A stretch of 64,000 bases of DNA, from positions 372,001 to 436,000 of the forward strand of contig VFIW01000009.1 in NCBI GenBank assembly GCA_006386115.1, given 5' to 3'. The notes under the pieces were generated by a model. That model saw only the letters and a list, made by a program, of their open reading frames with translations. It was not told the DNA's origin and did no database searches. Shown here one piece after another: positions 1-11,970 of this stretch; the stretch's first letter is position 1; every line of letters begins with the position of its first letter. This DNA comes from Globisporangium splendens. Taxonomy: Eukaryota; Oomycota; Peronosporomycetes; Pythiales; Pythiaceae. The position numbers were made by a program, and so were the translations under genes.

Positions 1-357
1 GTGGTCGAGGCCACCAACGAATTTGGTCTCGTCACGAAATCCAGTCGGTCGACGTACATGGTTCCTGTGCCCGAGCTGAAAGGCAAACTCTTGCCACGTC
101 GGTCGATGAAAGAGGCGAAAGTCTTGCGCAACCAATGCCACATCTGCAGCGACCCGATCAAGAAGAAGAAAGTGCCGTTCACCGCGACGCTCGACCGCCG
201 CATCCTGCATTTCTGCTGCCTGTGCGATCAGGAATTCTGTCATTACCACAAGGGCGAGGTGCACCACACGAAGGCGCTGAGTTGCCCCGCTGTCGACGGT
301 CGGTGCATCTGCGAAACTTGCAAAGACATCCGCTTGCAGCGGTCGGCGACCTGCTGA
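1..357 (+). CDS. C-terminal end of a Cys/His-rich zinc-binding protein (5' partial)
   Basis: The frame is open from base 1, so the gene begins outside the window; it stops with TGA at 355-357. The visible 118 residues carry a CxxC pair (CHIC), a cluster CCLCDQEFCHYHKG and a final CxCxxC (CICETC), which looks like a compact multi-zinc module close to the C-terminus. Spacing is reminiscent of FYVE/PHD-type fingers, but the basic RR-HHCR signature of a lipid-binding FYVE is missing. Product identity cannot be settled without the upstream part. The next gene is convergent and ends 170 bp away. Confidence 0.6.
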   Translation: MVEATNEFGLVTKSSRSTYMVPVPELKGKLLPRRSMKEAKVLRNQCHICSDPIKKKKVPFTATLDRRILHFCCLCDQEFCHYHKGEVHHTKALSCPAVDGRCICETCKDIRLQRSATC

Positions 358-528
358 ACAGCCAAGTGACAGGTTCCTCATGAATGGGAAACTGGAGTAA
401 ACATCAAGCAACCTTAACGAACGATATATAGAGGAGTTTTTTTCGTCAACGCGCTCAAATCATCGTCAATTGCATTCTCATCTTTGTCAGTCTTAGTTTC
501 AAACGCTGTACGAACGCGCACACCTTTG

Positions 529-2850
529 TTAAATCATCCACATCATCATTCCTTCTGGCGAAAGGCCCGGATCGTTCATGTTGAAATCTGGCAGCGCATT
601 CTGGAAATCGCCCACGCGGTTGCCGGTGAACTGGGTGTCGTTGATACTGATAAACGCTAGACGCCGCATGTCATCAAAGCTCAGTTTGTTCCGTCTGCTT
701 GACTGCAACAGTGTCGACTTGCACAACGTTTTCTCCGAGGCAACGCTGGATGGAGCGAGCGAAAACAGGGTCAGTGCAAGAGACTTCAAGTGCGGCCAGT
801 CATCCGCCTCAGTCATCCAAAACTGCAACGGCGATCGGTTGCCTTTTTCCAGCATCTCCCATTTGAAAGTACGATTCGCGCGTTGGTTCTTGGCGTAAAT
901 TACGTAATCGGTGTATTCGGCAGAGATCGCGCGCTTGCGTTCTTCGTTCACGCCAATGTCTGCGTCAGTCTCGGGAAAGTTGAAAATCAACTCCTCAATC
1001 TGTTCGCGGTATTCGCGCGTCATGGACTTGCCGATGTATCGTGGGTCCAAGAGGAACGCCAACCCGTGAGCTTCGCTGAGAACATATTGCCATCGCTCAG
1101 TCACCACTTTCTTGATATACTCGAGCTCCACCGTGGAAAGTCCAAAGACAGCGTCAAAGTCGGTCAGCAAGTGCTTCGACTCAAAGTAGACTTCCGAAAT
1201 GGGCTTATCGTCTTGGAATTTGTAAAGCGTGAGTTCGATTGGCGTGAGAATGCTGATAGCCTTCTCCAACGCGATCTTCCAGTTCAAATTCAGCACAAAG
1301 CTCTTGAGGCTATCACGCGTAGGACGTTGATTCAACGGAGCAGCGTCGATAAAGTCTGGATCGCTGACAATAGACTGAATGATATCCTCGGCTTGCAACA
1401 AGACTCGGAAGCGTGCCGCAAGCGAACCCCACTGCATCGTTGGCGATGACGTCGAGAAACTTTTCATCGTTTGCAGTGTCTGTGCATCAAACATTTTGAA
1501 TTTCGGCGCGTATTGATAGCTGCTGAAGAACGAAAGCAGTTCATTGCAGTTGTTCGTGAAATCTACCAAATCCTGGAACGGGAAATCCATCGGCACCTGC
1601 GGCGTCATTCGTCGTGGATCGTTTTCAATCGACTTCTCGGGGCCGAAAATGTCCATGATCGCGAGGTGGAGCGCATGCGAGATGCATCCGTAGAAGAACT
1701 TTGTCGGGTACTCGGTCTTGAGCATCTCCCACGCTCGCGCATGGTATTCCGTGCTGCCTGTGACCACACCGCTCACAGACCCAACAATCGGCGCCATCAC
1801 GCGCTTGATATCCTGTGCGATCAGGATCGAGTTGTATTGACCATCGTCGTTGATTTTCTCGGACTCGAGAAAGAAACGCTTCTCGTTGTTGCCAGCCATG
1901 TACGTCACGTACACTTCTTCCGGGTTGCTTGTATTGTACAGATTCATGCTCGACCATGCGTCGCGCTTGATACACACTCGGGTCGAGCTCGCCGTCAGGT
2001 AGTTCCACACCTGTTTGTGCATTTTATCGTAGCATCGGTGCAGCAAATCGCCCTCCAAGCGCTTTTTGTCCGGTAGCTTCACATTCGGTCTCAGAATCGC
2101 AATTGCACGTTGCAAGTGGCACTCTTCGACGGCGTCAAACGCCATGCCCGTGACATACGCATGCATCGCAATCGCTTCCTCCATTCGCTCGAGCTGACTC
2201 TTTGAGAGCGCGCCGCTGCCACCACCTTTTCCCTTGCGGTCCTTGCCCGTCGATTTCAATTCCTTCGCGGTGTCGTCTTTCAGTCCCATGGTCGTCGGGT
2301 CCATCAAGCTGTCGGGCATACCCTGCTGCATCGCCAGCTGGTTCATCGCTTGCGCGTGGTGCACCGCGGCTTGGTCGAGCGCGCTGCTCACCGCAGCCAC
2401 AGCGGCTGCCGACGTCTTCTGGCGCTTCTTCGAGGGCATCTTGGTCGTGATCTTCTGGTTGTACATCTGGAGGATGTCCTGGAACTGCGAGATGAACGCG
2501 TACTGGTGCTGGCTGTTCTGGAACACGTTGCATTTCTTCAGGTGGCGGATCGCCTGCTCCGACTTCTTGTAGTAGAGCACCTGCTGCTTGCAGTGCTTGC
2601 ACGCTGCGGCGTTCTTGCGCTGCGGGTTCGGCTCGTCCGTGAGCAGCGTCCAGATCTGCGACGGCGAGCGGCCCGGTTTCTTCTTCTTGAGCGACTGCGA
2701 CGGGTCGCCGCCATTGCCGCCATTCCCGTTGCCGCCGCCCAAGCCGGCGCTCGCAGGACCCACGACGCCCATGTTGACACTCACGACGTCGTGCGCGCCT
2801 AGCGGGAGCATCTGCCCCAGGCCGTTCGTGGGCGTCGTCATCGTGCTCAT
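529..2850 (-). CDS. hAT-transposase-derived BED-finger protein, probably domesticated or decayed in the catalytic core
   Basis: Single 773-residue ORF starting with ATG at 2850. A low-complexity Gly/Asn-rich N-terminus and a KKKKPGR basic patch precede a BED-like zinc finger (about residues 63-110: WTLL, ACKHCKQQ, HLKKC). The middle has the hAT RNase-H-like region, including YGCISHALHLAIMDIF, the equivalent of the CxxHxLNL block. The C-terminus has the hAT dimerisation motif around ASEKTLCKSTLLQSSRRNKL. The first acidic residue may survive (KRDAWSS), but the usual VTDNA block reads VTGSTEYHAR, without the aspartate. No terminal inverted repeats or target duplications were recognised. An uninterrupted ORF with a lost catalytic Asp fits a host-exapted DNA-binding protein; a young non-autonomous copy is the alternative. 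Confidence 0.8.
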   Translation of the reverse strand: MSTMTTPTNGLGQMLPLGAHDVVSVNMGVVGPASAGLGGGNGNGGNGGDPSQSLKKKKPGRSPSQIWTLLTDEPNPQRKNAAACKHCKQQVLYYKKSEQAIRHLKKCNVFQNSQHQYAFISQFQDILQMYNQKITTKMPSKKRQKTSAAAVAAVSSALDQAAVHHAQAMNQLAMQQGMPDSLMDPTTMGLKDDTAKELKSTGKDRKGKGGGSGALSKSQLERMEEAIAMHAYVTGMAFDAVEECHLQRAIAILRPNVKLPDKKRLEGDLLHRCYDKMHKQVWNYLTASSTRVCIKRDAWSSMNLYNTSNPEEVYVTYMAGNNEKRFFLESEKINDDGQYNSILIAQDIKRVMAPIVGSVSGVVTGSTEYHARAWEMLKTEYPTKFFYGCISHALHLAIMDIFGPEKSIENDPRRMTPQVPMDFPFQDLVDFTNNCNELLSFFSSYQYAPKFKMFDAQTLQTMKSFSTSSPTMQWGSLAARFRVLLQAEDIIQSIVSDPDFIDAAPLNQRPTRDSLKSFVLNLNWKIALEKAISILTPIELTLYKFQDDKPISEVYFESKHLLTDFDAVFGLSTVELEYIKKVVTERWQYVLSEAHGLAFLLDPRYIGKSMTREYREQIEELIFNFPETDADIGVNEERKRAISAEYTDYVIYAKNQRANRTFKWEMLEKGNRSPLQFWMTEADDWPHLKSLALTLFSLAPSSVASEKTLCKSTLLQSSRRNKLSFDDMRRLAFISINDTQFTGNRVGDFQNALPDFNMNDPGLSPEGMMMWMI

Positions 2851-3518
2851 CCGTGGTACGTACGTACAAAGTATCTTTCAGCAATTAACCCCGCGCTAAA
2901 AACCTCAAAACCCACGACGTCGCAAATGCTGCTCGTTGGCTGAATGCCTGCTTTATTTCCCACTTTTCCGCCTTGTTTGCTGCTGCTGGAAAACGCCGAG
3001 TGGCGCGACGCGGGGGAAGGTTTTTTGATTCTTCGCGAAGAAGCGGGCGAGTGATTGGGCGGGAAAACTGGCGAGACGAAACGCGCGTAAAAACCTTCCG
3101 TAAAAAACCTCGCGACACGAGTTGTCTTTTTTTACAAAGAGTAAGTACGCGCGCACTTGAGCAGCATCACTCTCTATGCAGTCAATATAGTGTCCTGCAG
3201 AATACATTATAACAGGGATATAGTACTTGACAGCAGGTCAATTACCGGGCATTTGGAATTCAATCCTGCTACTTCTGGTGCAACAAACAATACTAATTAT
3301 GCAAGGGTTATTCAGGATGCAAGATGCACTGAAGAATACAAGGAGAGTGGTGACTAGAGTGATGGTCGCACGCACTCAAGAATCGATGCTTTTTGAAATG
3401 GAACGGAGTGATGGTCGTACTTTGTTCGTTGCGCGCGCACACATTTCACTTTTGCGTTCCGAATGGACAAAAGGAAAGCACGTGGCTAATTGAAGTAAGC
3501 GGCAGCAGAAAACCTTCG
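2851..3518. other. Divergent intergenic region between the hAT-derived gene and the Rod-like gene
   Basis: No supported gene. It holds two AAAACCTC elements (around 2900 and 3105), an inverted CCAAT (ATTGG at 3054) and two copies of GAGTGATGGTCG about 50 bp apart (near 3357 and 3408). The latter decamer recurs in other non-coding parts of the window. An in-frame ATG at 3411 could extend the downstream gene upstream. Confidence 0.4.
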
Positions 3519-6500
3519 ATGCGCGATCTTGGAGAGGTGCGTATCGCTTTACACCTACTTGTATATGGCGTGCGTGCAGATACATTGTCATGCGCTATCA
3601 GGGGCGTCCATTCTCATGGTTGCGCTGTGTATGCATTTCAGAAGGACGAGCAGATGACCGGAGCCCACCAGTTGCAGTTCACTTCAAGCGTAGTGTTCGA
3701 TCTTCCTCTTCTGAATGACGTCAACAGCAGCGGCGAAGTTAAGGACGCTGAGGGATCTTCATACAGCGATTGGATAGAAGCGGGTGGAGGAGGGTGCTGG
3801 CTGGATGTGCATGACGACAGGAGCGCGGTTCTGATGGACCCGACGCTTGTGCGAATAGTGGCTCATGGCTGCGGTGCAGAGGAGACGACGCAAGAAAAGA
3901 AGCTGCGAGATCAAACGGATACGTTCTCATATCCAGATCAAGGTGTTGATGCGAAGGTTCGGCATGATGCAAGCAGCGGTGTGGGTATCAAGCTTGAGCA
4001 TGAGGTCGTTGGTCTTGCGTTCAGTAACTGCGGGGGCTACTTGGCGATCGCAGACCTGTCAGGGACTCTCCATTTATACAAGAGCAGTGGCGAAAGTCTA
4101 TTTGCTTACCCTATTTTGAAGACGAATGAAGCCGACAGGTATTGCGCTCGATTCTCTCTGCGCGAATATGGATGAAATCGAGTCTTACGTTGTCTGTTTC
4201 CGCGTTGAATTGATTGTTTCCCAGGATCGCCTCTCTCAAATTTGCAACGCAAGGGCACTTGGACTCATCCACAAAGAGCCAAGATCTGATTGTCGTCACA
4301 TCGACAGGAGTTGCATTTTGCTTTTGTGATTTGAATGTCTATGAGATCGAGCAAGCATTGGCAAGAGATTGCGAGAACGCGCTTCAATCTATCATTCAGA
4401 GAATCCAGCTTCAGCGTGCAAATGTTGGCTCATTGGACGGAAATAAACGTTCAATAGTATTGGTACGTGCCTCGTTGGCTCATGGATCTTGCTTGTTACT
4501 TGGAGTAATTAATGGTCATTGTTATTTATCGATGCTCACAGGCACATCGGTTTCGATCTACAGTGAATTTCATTGTGGCGAATCACCAACAACGTCTCAG
4601 CGTCTGGAAAATCAAAGCCCATGGAGACCACGACAAATCCACAGCTATCCAGGTACACTTTTGGCCGACAGTCTCATCATATGGATGCTGTATCTAACCG
4701 TTATGTGTGCTCAGAACATATCCTCCTACAGCAGTACTCCTTACTTATCGGCCGGGGTGGTGTCTATGGAGTTTACCCACGACCGGAAGTTTTTGATTAT
4801 TTTATCCTGCAACGGAGTTCTGAGCTGGTAAGTTCGACGTTGTGTCTTACATGCGATGGACAGCACTCACGATTTTGTGTTGGTGTGCTTGTTCAGGTGG
4901 GACTGGTATGACATGATCGTCTTGTACCAGCACCCCAACTGTGAGATCCAAAGCTTCACAGCGCTAGACTTTCCTGCCCCAAAGAATGACGTTTGTGAAA
5001 CGACTTTCTTTGTCGCTATCAACCAAGCATCAACATCAGAACAGTCGTCATCGTTCGTGGAGATCATAAAGATTGCACACGGATCAACAGCTAAATCCTG
5101 GTCATCTGAGTCCGTTTGGAGTGCACACGGATCTCTAAATTCGAAACAATCAATTCACATGGCACATTCGAAGCAAGGAGAGCACACCACCCCAAGTTTC
5201 CTGACTGTTGCTCGTGCTCGAGGAAATGTCGCGATGCTGAAGTGGGGAGCAGAAGAACATACTCCAGCTTCTAGCCAGAAAGTGGTGGTAACAAGCACTG
5301 AAACGCTTGGTCACGATTTGACAGGAAACCCAGATATACTTTCTGTCGCTGAGTCACTGGCATTCGTTCCTTTATCGAGCTTCGAAAGCGGCGCCAGTTT
5401 TTCCGACTTCGTGGTGCAGTTAGAGTTGTGCTACAGCATGATTGGACGCCAGGAAGACGAATCACGAGCATTGCTGACTCTCTTGCTCGACCTTGCTCAA
5501 AAGCTTCGGAAGCGTTTTTCCCTTGTGGCGTCTGCTCAAGCTGCTAACAAGATGATGGAGTGCTGCGACCAGATTAGCAAGCTGTCGTACAAGTGGACTA
5601 CTTTTCAGCTGTTGCTGACATCATACACTGAGCATGCAAAAGAAAATGGAACATCGCTTCGTGACAAGTGGAATTTATTCGAGAACGCCGACTTGATGGG
5701 CTTGCTGGAAAGTTATGTGAAGAAAGGAGCGATGCGATCCATCATGATACTGTGGAGCCGGCACATGAACGACGACATGGTTCGCAATATCGGAAGCCTT
5801 CTCCATTACCTTCCCTCGTCGCTTCCAATACCAGTCTATAAGACATGGATCCAACGAGACGTTATTCCAGCAATCATTAAGCTTGCTGAGACGTCGTCAT
5901 CTGATGATCCAGATGAAGGCAGTCCGATGCTTGTACTTGATTTTGCTGAATGGCTTCTGCTGAGAGCTCAAGCTGCTGCCGAAAGGGGAGACGTCGAAAC
6001 AGCCATTGATCTGTGCGGATTGATGAAACTCAGTGGTCGTCCAGCCGACGGAGGCAACTATTCATTGTCATACTTCGAGTTCAAGATGCAAGCTTCAGAT
6101 CAAACACATCCGAGTCGGGCCCTTCAAGATGCCCAGCTCGATGACCACAAAGCGAAAAGGTTAAATACGTTCAGCATGCTGGAGAAATTGGGCGAAGACC
6201 TTCAGCATATAAAGTACTTGGCAGACAACCACCAGTTCAAGATCTCTCTTCTTCTCTTCGCAGATGAGACTCCGTCTACGATCGCGATGAGTATGCTGGA
6301 CCGAGTTTCATCTCCTGATCAACTGCATCGTGAAATCGACAACCATGTGAAGAAATATCTTCACTTTTGTGGATCTCAAGGTGATCCTGTATTGAGGGAC
6401 TACGTGACCGAGCTTGCAGAATCGATTCAAACGGCAAAATCGACTGAAGAAGCTCGAGCCCTCGTGGTTTTAAACTCGATAGATGACGTTGAGATTCGTG

Positions 6501-9500
6501 CTGATGCAACATTAGCTCTCCTTCGATCGGTTCTTCCTCCATATTCTCAAGAGCTGAAAACGTTTGCGAAAAATGGCGCCATGTCTTGGTGCTCAAAGAG
6601 ACAAGAAGAGATCGAAGAGCATTTGCGCCTGATGGAAATCCAAGATATGCTGATGGGTTACGGAATCAGGCAATTCGACATAGCAGATTCTCGAAATGTG
6701 TCGCGACTTCTCGACCACATTCTCTCGCAAATTTCAAGGGCATCTGCTTTGGATGATGCGATGCGACTCGTTGACGCATACAATCACCTCCATTGCGATC
6801 GTGCAGTCGTCCAGTTTATCGAGAATTTGCTGACATTTCCCTGTGGACACGAAACCAAGGGACAAGTGGCTGATTTTGACACTGAGATTTGTTGTCGGAC
6901 GGAAAAGGCAGTGAGTGCACTCAAGCACGTAAAAAAACGAATCGGCGTTGGGTCGAACCCGCTGCTTTTGATTTCGTTGATGGAAGAAGTGATTGAGCTC
7001 GGGCTGACATTGGTGGAGATTGAAGAGCAAAAACAGAGTGCGGACGTGAAGGTTGCTACATTGACACCTCGTGAGCACGATGACAAACGAGTTTTAGAAG
7101 ATGAAAATTCGAGCTCATTCGTCTTGAGCATGGTTGCGGCGTTGGCTGCAGCTTTCTTACCTGAAATCCAGTCGCTCAATGATGCCGCAACGTCGACGCG
7201 AAATGAAATCGTATCAGATTATGTGACAAGTTCGGGCTTTGTTCTGAACGAAAAGCTGATCAGCGATTTACAGAAACTCAAGCGTATTGAAGCTGAGCAC
7301 AGGATCCTCTTTTCGCTTTCAACTCTGCGTGATCCTGAAAAGATCGAGATTAAATTGAAGCAGCTCATGAAACCGGACATTTTGTTTGCTGACGATGGAG
7401 TACCCAACGAGCAAGGAACCAGTCTTGATGTGATGCGTGCTCAATCCTCTTCGGCCACCAGTCGGGGCAAAGGAAAGAAACGGGCAGCTGGGTGGGCTGC
7501 TGCGGATAGTGTGTTTAGTGCGAAAGCTCTCTGGAATGCGCATAGATCGACTGAAAGACGCGACCCTGAAGCACTTTGCACAGGAAAGCAACAAGATGAA
7601 GAACAAGCACAGTATGCATCCGACCTGAGACGGCTCGCCTCGAATATCGGTATCACTCCAAGCAAGTATCGATCCATTTTGGCCAAGTGTGCTGCTCAAA
7701 ATGGATCTATTCTTCGAGCAGTTCGTTTTTCAAGAGATCTTTTTTCACGGCAATGTGGAACCGAGAAGCAAGGATATCCTAAAGCACAGGATAGGACACC
7801 CACTGAAAGTACTCCTACGGGAGAAAGCGAGTCGAAGGCTATGTCTGCCGAGACGCTGAGGAGTATCTCGTTGGCTATATCTTTGTTCACAGCTTCACAC
7901 ATAGATGGTGTCGACAGTCTCGTCAGAAGCCACAATCAGCTTCCGACGCCGTCACAAATTGCACGCATGCAGGCTCCAACTTATTCCCTGGAACTTCTGC
8001 AGTATTCGATCTGCGTTTGCGATATCGATTCGTTCGAAGAGACATTCGTGTTGCTGAAGAATGCTTCGCTTCTGAACGAGATGCTTTCTTTTACCCAGCC
8101 TGACGTCACAACCAAAAACATTGGACAAGATCATCTGCGCTGGAGAATTTACAATAGATGGTTTCGCGGCGATGCATGCGCACTACCCACCTCAGAAGCA
8201 ATGCGGCTTGTGACACGCTTTGCAATTGCTGAGCACAAAGACCTCGTCAATCCTGAATCGCGAAGTGACTCGATTGCATCGAAACGGTTTGTATCGTTTT
8301 TAGTGGAGAACGATGCTAGTCTTTTGAGCCTCCAGGTGCTGCTGTCAATGCGGATGTTACCAGAAGATGCGACAAGTGTAGTCCAAGTACAAGTGCAGAA
8401 GCTTCTTTCTACTGTATTCCAGTTACAGGAAATCGACAACCACTTCGCCCTTGGGTGCGTAGATGCTTACAGCTACCTTGCTCAATGTTTCAATGCTGAT
8501 ACTTTATGGTGCATTTCGATAGGCTGATGTTGACACTGGAGCAAGTTGACGCTTTCAATTCGTTCAAACGGCAGATTTCACGCGAAAATGTGGCGAAAGA
8601 CTTCAATCGATTCCAGCAACTGGCCTTAATCGGATCCGATGCAGCTCGAGCGTGGCAGCAAATCGCATTTTTGCATCAATGTGCCGAACTTGAGGGAAAC
8701 GCGAGGTGGTGGCATTATCTGAGCTTGCTCGGAATAGAGTGTGATCATAAAGCGTTTCAAAGTGAACGCCGAGATCTCGCACACATTCGTCGACTCGTTC
8801 CTGCTCTGATTGTGAAAAGCAACTACGACTTTTACACAGTCCTTGAGTTTACACGACACTACCAGATTGACGACAACTATCCGTCCCTGTCATATGTTGA
8901 AGCTCTGTTACTGAAAAAGAACGCGTCACCCGACGACCTCGAGTATCAAGATAAGATCGCTGGAGTACTTGAAGATATTCATGAGCAGCATTTGATTGCT
9001 TTGCTACTCAAGAGCATTCCCAAGATATCTGGCACCGATTACAATCGGTTAATATTTGTCTTTCGAGTACTACTCGAGAACACCTCGTACCCCGACAAAA
9101 GTGAAGTGGAAAGAAGAATTGAAGTGCTGCATATTTTGAAAGCGCATACCGCGAACCAAGCTCGAAATGCTGCCGCTGTAATCGAGACCCATAGTTCGGA
9201 TGCTGTCGTGCCTGACCAAGTATCTTTCCACGAACTGATTGCGAAACCCCGCGAGCTGTTGGCACAGATTCTCAACAAGGAAAACTTTGGCGTGCTGTTT
9301 GATCTTGCTGAGCCCCTTCGGCTTCAAACAGATGAGCTGCAGATGCTGTTACTGAAAAACATGGTGCAAGGATATCTACGCCCGGGGGTGTCAAGCCGTG
9401 GAAGTGAATCGGCCAGCAATGATGCGAGCCCTCAGTTTGAAGTCTTCCACGAAGTATTGTCTCGCCTTACGGATACCGAGAATAAGGTTACTGCTGGAGA

Positions 9501-11540
9501 GTGGTTGGCTGAGAACTTCTCATTTGGTGAGCAAAAGCTGAAGGCTCTTGAGTTTGCGTTGGCGTCTGCAAGCACTGATGCCGGAGAAGAAGGCGAGCAA
9601 AAGGAAGATGAAAGTGCCGAGAAGAAGACTTTTACAGGGGTTGAGGCTCAAGCAAGGTTGACGACAAAGATATTGCGGCTCAAACTGGAATTGATTTTGC
9701 AAAAGGCAATGGTCGAAGAACGCAGTCTGCGGGAAGCCGCAGCCTCAGTTCGAAAAAAGGATGACATCCTTCAACTGGTCACGCAACCAAAGGAACTCTT
9801 TTTTGAACTTTATCGACGCTATTCACTGCTAGCATATGAGCGCAATAGCGAAAGACTCCATCAGGTTGCGGACAACATCGCAGACCTTTTGGGCATCCAA
9901 GCAAACACATTGCGCCGTGAGCTTGTGAACGAATGGCTTGTTAAAGACGCTGTTCTTCGCATCAGCAACAGTGAAGGGGATGAGTGTATTTTTGAGCCTC
10001 TGGAGGACGAAACCATGCAACGCAACGACGAAGACTTCATCAAAAGACTGATCTACGTCTCAGTGAAATGTGTCCAAGAGAGCCCATCAAGCGTCGAAGA
10101 GTTGTTTGAGTTTTTGATTCGGTTTGCGAAGGAAGTCAAACCGCGGGCAGGGGCAACGTTCAGAGCCAAGCTACGCGCTCTCCGTGTAGCCTTGCGACTG
10201 TCTCAAGTATTCCAGCCGATCGTGGCAAACGTATTGCGCACAAAGTACCAGCTCGAGCGGCCTGATGGTTTTATCAAGGAGCTTTTCAGCTATGCGCGAC
10301 ATTGCTCCCACATGATTGTGTTTGAAGAGCGCAGAGTACCGTACGATATAACGACTTTGCTGAGGACCGAGAAAGACTCGCTGGTGCGAAGCTTGCTTCG
10401 ACAATATTCAGTACATACTCCATGGGTCCTGCGTTGCGCAAGCCGTTTACTGCTGGACTTTGATGTGGAATCGGCTGATTTGTGGGAGACCGTACTCTCT
10501 AACATGGCGCAACTGAAGATGATTCGATCATTGGCAGGTGTCCTCGGTCCATTGAGTGCAAAATCATTTGTTCGCGGTCTCGAAGGTGGGAACCAAATTT
10601 GGGAATATGTTTTGCTTCAACCTTTGTTGCGGTTAAAACGTTTCCAATCACAACACTCGACACAATTTCGTGAGTTGGATGGAGGGTTGAGCGATTTTTT
10701 CCCCAGCGGTTCAACCCCATTTGATGCACCCTTAAAGAGTCGGCCAAAAGAACAAGAGGAACTATGTTTTGGCGGATTTCCAGTCGAACGAGTTCGAGAT
10801 GTGCTGGAGAATATGGTTGTGCTCCTTCAGAAATGCCCGTTTCTCGATCAAATTGATGTCACTGCATTCGTCATTCACCTTCGTGACCTCAGGTCGTTGT
10901 CGGAAGAAGAGCAGAAAGCTGAAGCTATCCTGGAGAGTTTGGATTTTTACAACTTGGCTGTGCGATGTGCCATGGTGATTCCAAAGCCACTCACACGATT
11001 CGAAGCGCTACAACGGATCATACAAGCTGGAGCGTACATGTCTGTGCTGCGCGAACTTTTGGATACATCTTGTTTCCTGAATAGAGAAACCGATGAAACC
11101 GGTGATGACGATGAAAAAGAGTTTGCCGAGCAATTCCGATTGGTACAAGCCGTCTTTGAGGAAGCGATCAAGCGAGATGGATACAGAGACATCCTACAAA
11201 CGCCGTTTGAGCAGGGATTTGTGGAATTCGTCGCTGCGACTGGGAACATTGACCGACTGCTCGCTGTTCTGTAAGTGCTTTTTGGTAGTTTTGATGTTGT
11301 CTGCAATCTCTGAAGCACTCGTTGTGCTCTCATATACACAGGCTCGAGGAGAAGAAGATTGAACGCGCATCAAGCACTGTCGAGCTGTATTATGAGTTCC
11401 ACCCGAGCTCGCATTCCACAACAAGCAGCGCTACCGAGCCATATAGTGATACAGACAGCAACAGAAGATGGAGGCGTCTTGAATCGCACCTAGCGTCTTC
11501 GACCTCAAGTGATCTGGAGCCATTTCGTCATGGTCTCTAG
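3519..11540 (+). CDS. Very large WD-repeat/alpha-solenoid protein, best match kinetochore protein Rod (KNTC1) of the RZZ complex
   Basis: Proposed exons 3519-3536, 3642-4138, 4225-4462, 4542-4652, 4715-4827, 4897-8454, 8523-11270 and 11342-11540 give about 2,490 residues; every junction is GT-AG and keeps frame. The start is uncertain: an upstream in-frame ATG (3411) exists and the first intron could be retained. The N-terminal part has propeller-like segments (GGYLAIADLSGTLHLY, QQRLSVWKI). The remaining 2,000 residues are helical repeats with no enzyme motif. The region around 9830-9960 (LHQVADNIADLLGI, LRRELVNEWL) resembles the Rod C-terminal domain, and total size fits Rod (about 2,200 in animals). 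Rod works with Zwilch and ZW10 to recruit dynein and Mad1/Mad2 to kinetochores. NBAS, a relative in the Dsl1/NRZ tether, is the main alternative. Family assignment is from recognition, not from a search. Confidence 0.65.
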
Positions 11541-11714
11541 AAGGAGACAATTTGGATAGATGCAAAACGCGCAATCGGGCTTTGTTGTCGGCGTATCATC
11601 AACGTCCTGGTGCATTTATTTATCTTCTATGACCTGCCATATCCAAACACAGTAATGCTGACGAAGTTGGTTCAAAGGGTCTCTCAGACGAAACACGGAC
11701 CAGATGAAGGCAGC

Positions 11715-11830
11715 AAAACGTACTCGCGTCCAGGTTCTTCTGACGCAACAAATCCACGGGTTTTGTAATCGTGATTTGTCCCAGTACGCGATTAGCACTC
11801 GTGGGTGTCGCGTCCAAGCGTTTGGGACTG
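11715..11830 (-). pseudogene. Decayed fragment of an aldo-keto reductase C-terminus
   Basis: The minus-strand frame here contains DATPTSANRVLG, then ITKPVDLLRQKNLDAS. This lines up with SATPAQALVAYS and AKSVDPSRQQENLDAS of the intact aldo-keto reductase at 13118-13948. The rest of the enzyme is not recognisable and neighbouring frames contain stops. It is therefore a relic of a tandem aldo-keto reductase duplicate, now separated from the intact copy by the HTH/methyltransferase gene. Confidence 0.6.
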
Positions 11831-11970
11831 TGATCAGCGTTTCGACACCAAAATAGTCAAAAGCAGTCGATCGTTTGAGGCAAAATGGGCTGCACAAAAG
11901 AAAACGCTGTCGTAGTGTATCGTCCTGCTGAAGACATTTCTCGTTCTATCCCACGACATGAAGTGAATGG

